This document shows positions 17,966 to 25,192 of a stretch of DNA of 62,322 nt, one piece after another. The position numbers were made by a program, and so were the translations under genes. The stretch covers positions 1 through 62,322 of the forward strand of contig CACZDC010000015.1 of NCBI GenBank assembly GCA_902779785.1, given 5' to 3'. The notes beneath the pieces are model-generated. The model saw only the letters and a program-made list of their open reading frames with translations, was not told the DNA's origin and did not search any database. Every line of letters begins with the position of its first letter. Position 1 is the stretch's first letter. This DNA is from an uncultured Bacteroidia bacterium. GTDB taxonomy: Bacteria > Bacteroidota > Bacteroidia > Bacteroidales > UBA932.

Positions 17966-19116
17966 TTGACTCCAGAACCATCGACCAGGCCGTCGCGCGG
18001 CTTTTTTCCGAGCTGAGCTTTCAGGAGCAGCCCGCCGGCCTTTACGACCCTCTGCGCTATACTGTAGCCCTCGGTGGCAAGCGCCTCAGGCCGAGGCTTT
18101 GCCTGCTCGCCTATTCCTTTTTCAAGGACGAATTTACTCCCGGTATTCTAGGACCCGCCGCCGGACTGGAGGTCTATCACAGTTTTACGCTCATCCACGA
18201 TGACGTGATGGACCGTTCCCCGCTTCGGCGCGGCAGTGAGACGGTGTGGAAGAAATGGTCCGAGACCACGGCCATACTCTCCGGGGACGTGATGTGCATA
18301 GATGCCTTCAAACGCATCGCCCAGACACCGGTTGAGGTGCTTCCGGAGGCCCTTTCGCTCTTTTCCCGCACGGCTGCGGAGGTCTGCGACGGCCAGCAGC
18401 TGGATATGGATTTCGAGGGCAGGGAGATGGTCGGGATGGACGAATATATGCAGATGATCGGGCTCAAGACCGGTGTCCTGCTGGCCTGCTCGGCGGCTCT
18501 CGGGGCACTCATCGGCGGGGCAGATGCGAGGAGTCGGGAGTGCCTTTATGACTATGGCTACAATCTCGGCCTGGCTTTCCAGCTGGCCGACGATTATCTG
18601 GATGCGTATGGCGATGAAAAGACTTTCGGCAAGCCCATCGGCGGGGACATCCTGAACGGGAAGAAGTCCTGGCTGAGCGTCCGGGCTGCGGAACTTCTTT
18701 CGGAGCGAGCTGCGGCGCGTGATGCGGCCAGTGATGCGGCGTGTGATGCGGCGTGTGATACGGCCAGTGCTGCGGCCAGGCCTTGCGCGGCCGGCCCTCG
18801 CGCTGCTGCATACCCCGGCCCTGCTGCACACCCCGGCCCTGCTGCACACCCCGGCGGCCCCTGCCCTGGCGAGGCTTCCGCTGCGGCCCTGGCCGAGGCC
18901 CTTGCTGCCCCGGCGGCTTCACCGGAGGAGAAGGCCGCCAAGATCGCCCGGGTTATGGCGCTATACGAGAGCGCCGGCGTCGCCCCGGCTGCTCTCTCCG
19001 CCATTTCGGAACTCACCGAACGTGCCGTTTCACGGGGCTGTGAGGCCGATATCTCCGACTCCGCCCGCGACTCCCTCCGCAGCTTCGCCTATTCCCTGGT
19101 CGGTCGCGTAAAATAG
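17962..19116 (+). CDS. Polyprenyl diphosphate synthase with an Ala/Pro/Cys-rich insertion
   Basis: 384 residues. Trans-isoprenyl diphosphate synthases condense isopentenyl diphosphate onto an allylic starter; products feed quinone or undecaprenyl carriers. The first Asp-rich motif is LIHDDVMDRSPLRRG (~73-87), the second is FQLADDYLDAYGD (~208-220), and KPIGGDILNGKKSWL follows as expected. Between about residues 248 and 320, where relatives have a short helical linker, there is a low-complexity stretch of Ala, Asp, Cys, Pro, Gly and His encoded by tandem DNA repeats. After it the normal C terminus resumes (AKIARVMALYESAGV). The frame stays open, so the gene is probably functional, with an extended loop. 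Product chain length cannot be judged from this sequence. Confidence 0.92.
   Translation: MIDSRTIDQAVARLFSELSFQEQPAGLYDPLRYTVALGGKRLRPRLCLLAYSFFKDEFTPGILGPAAGLEVYHSFTLIHDDVMDRSPLRRGSETVWKKWSETTAILSGDVMCIDAFKRIAQTPVEVLPEALSLFSRTAAEVCDGQQLDMDFEGREMVGMDEYMQMIGLKTGVLLACSAALGALIGGADARSRECLYDYGYNLGLAFQLADDYLDAYGDEKTFGKPIGGDILNGKKSWLSVRAAELLSERAAARDAASDAACDAACDTASAAARPCAAGPRAAAYPGPAAHPGPAAHPGGPCPGEASAAALAEALAAPAASPEEKAAKIARVMALYESAGVAPAALSAISELTERAVSRGCEADISDSARDSLRSFAYSLVGRVK
18717..18856 (+). repeat. In-frame tandem minisatellites inside the prenyl synthase gene
   Basis: Five consecutive 12-bp units (18717-18776; typical unit GTGTGATGCGGC, encoding a CDAA-like period) are followed by about three 18-bp units (roughly 18803-18856; ACCCCGGCCCTGCTGCAC type, encoding PGPAAH). 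Both periods are multiples of three, so copy-number change would keep the frame. Confidence 0.85.
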
Positions 19117-19136
19117 GCACTGCTGTGCTTCCATCC

Positions 19137-19220
19137 TGCGCCGGCACGTTTGCAAGCGTTTTCCTGCCGCCGACCGTGTTTTTTGTTTGCGCCGGCACGT
19201 TTGCAAGCGTTTTCCTGCCG
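19137..19220. repeat. Extragenic palindrome family 1, array A (two copies, 51-bp period)
   Basis: An exact 33-bp direct repeat occurs at 19137-19169 and 19188-19220, starts 51 bp apart. Each unit is a hairpin, CCGGCA...TGCCG(G), with a second small palindrome CGTTTGCAAGCG inside. This is the reverse complement of the units in arrays B and C. It sits between the convergent prenyl synthase and U32 genes. Confidence 0.85.
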
Positions 19221-19228
19221 GCGGGAGA

Positions 19229-20548
19229 TTATTGGACGGGGAGCTTAGGCGGGCACGCCTGCCAGATAAACACTTTGTCGCCGCGGCGGGGATGGATGCG
19301 CTCGCCGGGACTCATTTCGGGATTGCGGTTGACCTGGTCCACAGGCATATCGCCGAGCGGAACGGCAATCGAGCAGCGTTCGCCCTGCGGGCAGACGGCG
19401 GCGGGTTTCAAATCCACCCGCATATCCTCTATCTTCATTTCCAGGACACCCGTCGTATGGCCGATGAACATTATCTCATCTCCTTCGTGCAGCGGAGCGG
19501 CCTCGACGGCGACTTCAGCGACCCCTATGCGATCGAACCAATTGGTAACTTTGCCGATATACTGTTTGCGGCGGATTGCCTGAGAGCCATAAACCGCGCT
19601 CCACTCACCCATCTTCTGACCAAGGTAATAGCCGTCCCAGAAGCCCCTGTTGAAGACTTCGGAGAGCTGCATCTTCAACTTCGCCGCCAGTTCCGGGGTG
19701 TAGCTCCCGTCGGCGACCGCATCGGCGGCCTCCCTGTAACAGCGGCTGCAGCGCTTGACATACTCCGCACTCCTTGCCCTTCCCTCGATCTTGAACACCC
19801 TCACCCCTGCATCGATGATCCTGTCCATAAACTCGATGGTGCAGAGGTCTTTGGGAGACATTATGTATTTGTTGTCAACATCCAGTTCAAAGCCGGTTTC
19901 CATATCGGTGACCCGGTAGCCCCGACGGCAGACCTGCAGGCATTCGCCCCTGTTGGCTGAGGCACCATAGGCCGCCAGAGAGAGATAACATTTCCCGGAA
20001 ATGGCCATACAGAAAGCCCCGTGGGCAAACATCTCTATGCGTACCAGCTGCCCGGACGGGCCGGTAATATGCTCTGCGACAATGGTTTCGTGGATGGACT
20101 TTACCTGTTCCAGGCGAAGTTCCCGGGCCAGCACTACGACATCGGCCCACTGGGCGTAGAAACGCAGGGCTTCGACATTGGAAATGCTCAGTTGAGTGGA
20201 AATATGAACTTCCAGGCCGATTTGAGAGCAATACAGGATGGCCGCCATATCAGATGCAATGACGGCATCGACGCCCGCCGCCTTGGCCGCATCGAGAGTG
20301 TCGCGGGCCGCCTGGAGATCCTCTCCGTACAGGGTGATGTTAAGGGTCATATAGCTTTTGACCCCATACGAGCGGCAGATGCGAACGATTTCCGGGAGGT
20401 CCTCAAGGGCGAAATTATTGGCCGAATGGGAACGCATATTCAACCGGCCTATTCCAAAATAGACGGAGTCTGCTCCGCCCTCGATGGCCGCGACGAGGCA
20501 GTCGAAACTCCCCGCGGGAGCCATTATTTCCAAATCCTTTTTCTGCAT
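19229..20548 (-). CDS. U32-family protein, TrhP (YegQ)-like tRNA hydroxylation factor
   Basis: 439 residues. The N terminus EIMAPAGSFDCLVAAIEGGADSVYFG is the U32 TIM-barrel signature. GECLQVCRRGYRV, in the ANRGECLQVCRR region, holds the conserved cysteines. PKDLCTIEFMDRIIDAGV and KIEGRARSAEYV follow. The C-terminal part (about 340-439) is the small beta domain of the TrhP type. E. coli TrhP is about the same length and takes part, with prephenate, in 5-hydroxyuridine formation at tRNA position 34; older annotation calls the family collagenase-like peptidases. ATG 20548 is chosen because a minus-strand TAACTTTG box ends six bases upstream; the longer frame would run through the promoter and a hairpin repeat. 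It converges with the prenyl synthase gene. Confidence 0.88.
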   Translation of the reverse strand: MQKKDLEIMAPAGSFDCLVAAIEGGADSVYFGIGRLNMRSHSANNFALEDLPEIVRICRSYGVKSYMTLNITLYGEDLQAARDTLDAAKAAGVDAVIASDMAAILYCSQIGLEVHISTQLSISNVEALRFYAQWADVVVLARELRLEQVKSIHETIVAEHITGPSGQLVRIEMFAHGAFCMAISGKCYLSLAAYGASANRGECLQVCRRGYRVTDMETGFELDVDNKYIMSPKDLCTIEFMDRIIDAGVRVFKIEGRARSAEYVKRCSRCYREAADAVADGSYTPELAAKLKMQLSEVFNRGFWDGYYLGQKMGEWSAVYGSQAIRRKQYIGKVTNWFDRIGVAEVAVEAAPLHEGDEIMFIGHTTGVLEMKIEDMRVDLKPAAVCPQGERCSIAVPLGDMPVDQVNRNPEMSPGERIHPRRGDKVFIWQACPPKLPVQ

Positions 20549-20554
20549 AGGCTG

Positions 20555-20562
20555 CAAAGTTA
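20555..20562 (-). promoter_or_regulatory. -7 box of the U32 gene
   Basis: CAAAGTTA on the plus strand reads TAACTTTG on the minus strand and ends six bases before ATG 20548, implying a leaderless or near-leaderless mRNA. No consensus -33 element is seen. Confidence 0.55.
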
Positions 20563-20620
20563 CGGAATTGTTCCGAATCTGCAGCTCCATTTTTCTCCTA
20601 CGGCCCCAAAAACACTGTCG

Positions 20621-20699
20621 CGGGCAGGGAAATGACTGGAAACGTGCCCGTGCAGGAGAAAGACGGCAGGTAGCAAGGAAGAGCCGGAAAAACTGCCCG
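20621..20699. repeat. Extragenic palindrome family 1, array B (one good and one degenerate copy)
   Basis: 20621-20650 is a 30-base unit with 6-bp arms CGGGCA/TGCCCG and the family interior (GGGAAA...AAACG). 20664-20699 is a more diverged unit with CGGCAG/CTGCCCG ends. The start-to-start distance is 43 bp, not 51, so the second copy is rearranged or only distantly related. Confidence 0.7.
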
Positions 20700-20856
20700 A
20701 AACTTATGCTATATTGGTGCTTGCTGCCCGCCCCTTGGAGGAAGTGACTTTTTTTTGCACGGTGTTCATCAATGAAAAAACTGCAAAATTCACGAAAAAA
20801 TAATATCGTTAGCGACACAAACGGGCGAATGAGCGGCGTAGAAACGGCTTTTTTCA

Positions 20857-20904
20857 CTTATCCGTTTTGTTTGCTAATAAAACGGATAAGTTTTACAAAA
20901 TTTG
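20857..20904 (+). promoter_or_regulatory. Perfect 12-bp inverted repeat overlapping the RAYT-like gene promoter
   Basis: CTTATCCGTTTT (20857-20868) and AAAACGGATAAG (20879-20890) are exact inverted copies separated by ten bases. A TTTG at 20870-20873 and a -7-like AAAATTTG at 20897-20904 flank the right arm (23-base gap), so a protein bound to the palindrome would sit on the promoter. It may be an autoregulatory operator or a leader hairpin. Confidence 0.55.
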
Positions 20905-20929
20905 CAGCGACAAAGTAAAAAGAATCGGT

Positions 20930-21844
20930 ATGCAGGAAAAGAATTCTTATTGGTTAAGAGAGAAGGAGTGTGAACGTATCTTTTCAGAGACGGGGCCATA
21001 TTATATGGTTACGACAGCACATCAGGACTGGCTGTTGTATAAGTCGAGAGAAGAGTTCATTGCCGGAACAAACTTGGTCGCTGTATCTGCAGCTCATTCG
21101 GAGTTCACAGTCGTGGACGATGTACAAATGAACAATCATCACCATATTGTCGGTTGCGGAACCGGGCGGTCAGTACGTTCATTTGTAGATATATTTCGAG
21201 AAAAAAGTAGTAGACTTCAGTTAGCCTTAGGCAACAAGTCATTGAAAGACTGGGAAATCCGCATTGACGAAGTCGTTGACCTGCGTCAACTCAGAAACAG
21301 AATAGGATATGTGGACAGGAATGCGTTTGTCGCCAGACTGGACAGTATGCCGACAGGTTATCCGTGGGGTTCCGCATATCTGTTTTTCAATGGAAACTTA
21401 TGGATGATGTCGGAAGGAGAGCCGTGGAAGGAACTCAGTATTGCCAGACAGCGTAGTATTTGTCATTCGCACGAGGTAAACTTGCCGGAGAAATACAGGG
21501 TTTTGGACTCAATGATTCTCCGCAGCAGTTTTGTGGATTATAAACTCACGGAGAGTCTCTTCAACAGCGCCAACCAGTATTTCTCTATGCTCACGCGTCG
21601 TGGCGAAGCTGACGTTGAAATCGCCCGTATGCTGGGAGAAGGAATACAATTGCCGAATGAGGAGGTATTTCAAATTGTCGGCGGGTGGTATCCGGACCAG
21701 AAAATCAGTATGATGGGCCTTGAGACGAAACTTGTTGCTGCGCAGAAAATGAAAAAGCAACTGGGCTGTACCAACAAGCAGATTGTGCAGATACTTCGGT
21801 TAGAGGCAAATATTGTTGAACAACTCTTTCCGATACCTCGATAG
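20930..21844 (+). CDS. RAYT-like (REP-associated tyrosine transposase, IS200/Y1 superfamily) protein
   Basis: 304 residues from ATG 20930; the in-frame TTG upstream overlaps the promoter. The HUH-type motif is seen in VQMNNHHHIVGCG (~65-77), matching the MPNHxHL motif of Y1 transposases. A region equivalent to the RAYT YIHxNPVxxxL...YPWSSY block follows: IGYVDRNAFVARLDSMPTGYPWGSAYLFF spans about 126-154 and includes a candidate catalytic Tyr. The C-terminal half (about 190-304) is an extra domain ending in an HTH-like stretch (KKQLGCTNKQIVQILRLE). RAYTs are single-domain, domesticated nucleases that cut and spread REP hairpins in other phyla. This gene is bordered upstream (arrays A and B) and downstream (array C) by hairpin repeats of one family, which supports that role. 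Activity is inferred, not proven. Confidence 0.78.
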   Translation: MQEKNSYWLREKECERIFSETGPYYMVTTAHQDWLLYKSREEFIAGTNLVAVSAAHSEFTVVDDVQMNNHHHIVGCGTGRSVRSFVDIFREKSSRLQLALGNKSLKDWEIRIDEVVDLRQLRNRIGYVDRNAFVARLDSMPTGYPWGSAYLFFNGNLWMMSEGEPWKELSIARQRSICHSHEVNLPEKYRVLDSMILRSSFVDYKLTESLFNSANQYFSMLTRRGEADVEIARMLGEGIQLPNEEVFQIVGGWYPDQKISMMGLETKLVAAQKMKKQLGCTNKQIVQILRLEANIVEQLFPIPR

Positions 21845-21851
21845 TCATCAG

Positions 21852-21983
21852 CGGGCAGGGAAACGCAAAAAAACGTGTCCGTGCAGGCAAAAATGATGGT
21901 CACGGGCAGGGAAACGCAAGAAAACGTGCCCGCGGAGGCAAAAAACACGCCCGCGGGCAGGAAAACAAGCGAAATTGTGCCGG
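21852..21983. repeat. Extragenic palindrome family 1, array C (three copies, exact 51-bp period)
   Basis: 30-base units lie at 21852-21881, 21903-21932 and 21954-21983. Each opens CGGGCAGG, has an AAACG-type interior and closes TG(C/T)C(C/G)G, giving 6-bp hairpin arms. The 21-base spacers (start TGCAGGCAAAAA or CGGAGGCAAAAA) are also related, so the repeating unit is the whole 51 bp. The array starts eight bases after the RAYT-like stop codon. Confidence 0.85.
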
Positions 21984-22062
21984 AAGACGGTGAATTACGG
22001 CCAAAGCGGATAGGAATATCCATTTTTTTCTTATCTTCGCGGGATAATAAAAACGAACGAGT

Positions 22063-23751
22063 ATGTCTGATACAATCAAAAAGACTCTGCGCGACAGCGC
22101 TGCAATGAGATGGACAGCGCTTCTGCTGCTTGCCCTGGCGATGTTCTGCGCCTATATTTTTATGGATATCCTCTCTCCTATCAAGGATTTGATGCAGGAG
22201 ACGAGGGGCTGGGATTCCACCGCCTTCGGCACTATGCAGGGCTCAGAGGTTTTCCTCAATGTCTTCGTCTTCTTCCTGATCTTCGCCGGAATTATCCTGG
22301 ACAAGATGGGAGTCCGCTTCACTGCCGTGCTTTCCGCTGCGGTGATGCTCGTCGGCGCCTGCGTGAAGTGGTTCGCCGTGAGCGAAAGTTTCATCGGGAG
22401 CGGCCTGGAAGCGTGGTTCAACAATAATCTGAATTATATTCCGCTCTTCGACGAACTCGGAGTTTCGCCCTTCTATCGGGGGATGCCGGCTTCGGCCAAG
22501 TTCGCCGCCTGCGGCTTTATGATCTTCGGCTGCGGCTGCGAAATGGCCGGTATCACGGTCAGCCGCGGAATCGTCAAGTGGTTCAAAGGCAGGGAGATGG
22601 CCCTGGCGATGGGCTCTGAAATGGCCCTTGCGCGTCTCGGCGTCGCGACCTGTATGATCTTTTCCCCGTTCTTCGCCAAACTTGGCGGCCAGGTGGACGT
22701 GTCCCGCTCTGTGGCCTTCGGCGTGGTCCTGATGTGCATTGCGCTGATTATGACCATAGTATACTTCTTTATGGACAAGAAGCTGGACGAGCAGACCGGC
22801 GAGGCCGAGGAGAAGGACGACCCGTTCAAGGTCAGCGACATCGGCAGGATTCTCTCCGACGGCGGATTCTGGATCGTGGCCCTTCTCTGCGTCCTTTATT
22901 ATTCCGCGATTTTCCCCTTCCAGAAGTATGCGGTCAATATGCTGCAGTGCAACCTGACGCTGACGGCACCCGGGGCCGGGAGTTTCTGGGCCGGTGAGAG
23001 CGTGACCATCATCCAGTACCTGATTATGCTCGTAGTGGCCGCGACCGGCTTTGCCAGCAATTTCCAGAAGAAAAAGACCAACCAGTGGGTGCTCCTCGGC
23101 ATTTCGATAGCTTCCCTGATCGTCTATTGCTATATGGGTTATATGCGCCAGAGCGCCGAATCCATCTTTGCGGTCTTCCCGCTGCTGGCCGTGCTGATCA
23201 CCCCGATCCTCGGCGGCTATCTTGACCATAAGGGCAAGGGTGCGTCGATGCTGGTCCTCGGCTCCATACTGCTGATCGCCTGCCATCTGACCTTCGCCTT
23301 CGTGCTGCCGGCCTTCAAGGGCAGCGCCGCCGGCATCATAGTGGCCTATACGACCATCCTGGTCCTCGGTGCAAGCTTCTCCCTGGTCCCCGCCGCACTC
23401 TGGCCTTCTGTCCCCAAGCTCGTGGACGCCAAGGTCATAGGCTCGGCCTATGCTCTCATCTTCTGGATACAGAATATCGGCCTCTGGCTCTTCCCCCTGC
23501 TTATCGGCAAGGTCCTGGACAAGACCAATCCCGGAGTCGAGGATCCCACCCAGTTCAATTACACCGCCCCTCTGGTGATGCTCGCCTGCCTCGGCGTAGC
23601 GGCACTTGTGCTCGGGCTCATCCTGAAAGCCGTCGACAAGAAGAAGGGACTCGGACTGGAACTTCCCAACATCAAGCAGGAAGCGCCGGAACTCGTTGAT
23701 GCCGAGACTCTTGCGGCTGAACTTGCGAAGGACGAATGCTCCCAGCGGTAA
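22063..23751 (+). CDS. MFS transporter (MFSD1-like)
   Basis: 562 residues with twelve predicted transmembrane helices. The pattern includes MFS signatures: DKMGVRF after helix 2, GREMALAMGSEMALARLGVA in helix 4-5, and, near the end, SLVPAALWPSVPKLV with FWIQNIGLWLFPLLIGKVLD. These last motifs resemble the MFSD1 group. A charged cytoplasmic loop (EAEEKDDPFKVSDIG) separates the two halves, and the C-terminal tail is acidic. The substrate is unknown. A TATCTTCG box at 22032-22039 could be its promoter. The stop overlaps the ATG of a second, related MFS gene, and the pair could act as a heteromer or have arisen by duplication. Confidence 0.88.
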   Translation: MSDTIKKTLRDSAAMRWTALLLLALAMFCAYIFMDILSPIKDLMQETRGWDSTAFGTMQGSEVFLNVFVFFLIFAGIILDKMGVRFTAVLSAAVMLVGACVKWFAVSESFIGSGLEAWFNNNLNYIPLFDELGVSPFYRGMPASAKFAACGFMIFGCGCEMAGITVSRGIVKWFKGREMALAMGSEMALARLGVATCMIFSPFFAKLGGQVDVSRSVAFGVVLMCIALIMTIVYFFMDKKLDEQTGEAEEKDDPFKVSDIGRILSDGGFWIVALLCVLYYSAIFPFQKYAVNMLQCNLTLTAPGAGSFWAGESVTIIQYLIMLVVAATGFASNFQKKKTNQWVLLGISIASLIVYCYMGYMRQSAESIFAVFPLLAVLITPILGGYLDHKGKGASMLVLGSILLIACHLTFAFVLPAFKGSAAGIIVAYTTILVLGASFSLVPAALWPSVPKLVDAKVIGSAYALIFWIQNIGLWLFPLLIGKVLDKTNPGVEDPTQFNYTAPLVMLACLGVAALVLGLILKAVDKKKGLGLELPNIKQEAPELVDAETLAAELAKDECSQR

Positions 23752-25172
23752 TGGACGGCCGGGAAAATAAACTGCGCGGGTGGCTCCCTTGGGCCGCCCT
23801 CGCTTGTCTTGTAGTACCGATGTTCGCGTCGTACTACTTCGACGACATCTTCTCCAGCATATCCTTCATCTTTGATTCGGCCGAGGGGAATGCCCTGGGA
23901 TGGAACCAGGCGAAATACGGAGTTTACACCAGCGCTTACAGCGTGCTCTGCATCTTCGGCGGACTGGTCCTCGGAGGCATTCTTCTGGACAAGTGGGGTG
24001 TCAGGATAGCGGGAAGCTTTTTCGTCGTTATGATGGCCGCAGGAGCCGGGCTTGTGCTGTTTGCGCTCCTGACGGGCGGGAAACATTCTCTCGATCTCGC
24101 TTACGCGGGCGGAATGTTCTTCGGCCTCGGCAGCGAAATCGCCGGCACCGCGGTCAACCGCAGCATCGCCAAGTGGTTCAAGGGTGGCCCCCTGGCCCTT
24201 GCTATGGGTCTCCAGCTCGCTATCGCACGCCTCGGAACGGCCTTCGCAATGGTCCTTGCACCGAAACTCGTAGCCCAGCAGACTGGCCACGTCTACAGCC
24301 TCGTGGAATGCTCCCGTCCGGCCCTCTCCGGGATGGGGCTTATGGCCTTCGGCCTAATCCTCTGGGCTGTTTTCGTGGCAATTGACCGCAAGGCGGCAGA
24401 GGCTCCTTCCGGAGCATTTGCCCGTACAGGGTTGCGAAGCAACGCGGAGGAAGGAGCAGCTGCCGCCGAAGCGAAGGACGCTGCCGCCGAGGCCAAGGGC
24501 GGAGACGACGATAAATTCGTCCTGAAGGATGTGCTCAAAGTCCTCGGCAACAAGAACTTCTGGCTCCTCGGCCTGCTCTGCGTCCTCTTTTACAGCGCAA
24601 TCATCGCCTTCAAGAAATTCGCCGGCGCCATCCTTGTCCCCCGCTTTGACATCCCCGCCCAGACCGCCGGGTGGATGATTTCTATGCTGCCTTTCTCGAC
24701 GGTTATCTTCGCCCCTCTCTTCGGCCTTATGGTAGACAAGTTCGGGAACGGAACCCGCTGGATGATAGCCGGTTCGGTGCTTGCCCTGGCCGCGCACCTG
24801 CTGCTTGCCTTCGCCCCTCAGGGCGTTCCGGCCTTCGGCTATCTTGCGATGGTGCTCCTCGGCTTCGGCTATTCTCTGGTCCCGGCCGCTCTCTGGCCAT
24901 CGGCGACCAAAATCGTCCCCGAAAAGGTGCTCGGGACCACTTTCGCCCTGCTTTTCTGGGTGCAGAATCTCGGACTGTTCAGCTTCAAAGTGCTCGCCGG
25001 CAAAATCCTTGCTGCGGGAGCCGGAGCGGGGGAATCCGCTGCTGCAGTCAGCGTCGAACAGATGTTCGTCGGCCTCTGCGTCGCTGCGGTGCTCCTGGCC
25101 TTCATCTTCGCCCGTACCTCCCGGCTGCATCCCGAACTCCGCCTGGATGCTCCCAGCCGTTCTTCTGAATAA
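23751..25172 (+). CDS. MFS transporter (MFSD1-like), paralogue of the preceding gene, with a hairpin-element insert
   Basis: 473 residues and twelve predicted helices, clearly related to the upstream transporter: LDKWGVRIAGSFF, GGPLALAMGLQLAIARLG, SLVPAALWPSATKIV and FWVQNLGLFSFK match equivalent positions. ATG 23751 gives a one-base overlap (TAATG) with the upstream stop and is preferred to ATG 23736. The central cytoplasmic loop contains GAFARTGLRSNAE, encoded by a 39-bp hairpin element (24411-24449) found also inside cysS and the SpoU methyltransferase gene. Ala/Glu-rich repeats (EEGAAAAEAKDAAAEAKG) follow. The insertion keeps the frame and lies in a loop, so the transporter is probably functional. 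The substrate is unknown. Confidence 0.88.
   Translation: MDGRENKLRGWLPWAALACLVVPMFASYYFDDIFSSISFIFDSAEGNALGWNQAKYGVYTSAYSVLCIFGGLVLGGILLDKWGVRIAGSFFVVMMAAGAGLVLFALLTGGKHSLDLAYAGGMFFGLGSEIAGTAVNRSIAKWFKGGPLALAMGLQLAIARLGTAFAMVLAPKLVAQQTGHVYSLVECSRPALSGMGLMAFGLILWAVFVAIDRKAAEAPSGAFARTGLRSNAEEGAAAAEAKDAAAEAKGGDDDKFVLKDVLKVLGNKNFWLLGLLCVLFYSAIIAFKKFAGAILVPRFDIPAQTAGWMISMLPFSTVIFAPLFGLMVDKFGNGTRWMIAGSVLALAAHLLLAFAPQGVPAFGYLAMVLLGFGYSLVPAALWPSATKIVPEKVLGTTFALLFWVQNLGLFSFKVLAGKILAAGAGAGESAAAVSVEQMFVGLCVAAVLLAFIFARTSRLHPELRLDAPSRSSE
24411..24449 (-). repeat. In-gene hairpin element, copy 1 (inside MFS gene)
   Basis: Read on the minus strand the 32-bp core (24443-24412) matches copies 2 and 3 at 30 of 32 positions. 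The two differences are the paired bases of its small hairpin: GTTGC-TTC-GCAAC here, GTCGC-TTC-GCGAC in the others, a compensatory change. The preceding CTCCGC and final C are shared with copy 3. It is inserted in the opposite orientation relative to the host reading frame. Confidence 0.9.
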
Positions 25173-25178
25173 ATTTCG

Positions 25179-25186
25179 TATATTTG
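25179..25186 (+). promoter_or_regulatory. -7 box of dxs
   Basis: TATATTTG ends six bases before ATG 25193, so the dxs mRNA would be leaderless or nearly so. The box lies in the short gap after the MFS stop codon at 25172. Confidence 0.6.
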
Positions 25187-25192
25187 CAATCA

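Larger units (their letters stand above)
20549..20929. other. 381-bp divergent intergenic region between U32 and RAYT-like genes
   Basis: Holds the U32 promoter (minus-strand TAACTTTG, 20555-20562), family-1 hairpin array B (20621-20699), an AT-rich stretch and a 12-bp perfect inverted repeat overlapping the RAYT-like gene promoter (20857-20904). No coding region is seen. Confidence 0.75.

Noticed and set aside
18148-19016. Minus-strand open frames across the prenyl synthase insert
   Set aside because: They mirror the tandem repeats, have no family features and no promoter.
20664-20699. Second family-1 hairpin in array B as a REP with a GTAG tetranucleotide
   Set aside because: GGTAG occurs beside the arm, but the unit is degenerate and the tetranucleotide is absent from the other copies, so no GTAG rule is claimed.
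21852-21983. CRISPR array or small repeat protein gene in the 51-bp array
   Set aside because: Spacers are conserved and there are only three units. The open frames across the array lack a plausible start and are explained by a repeat length divisible by three.
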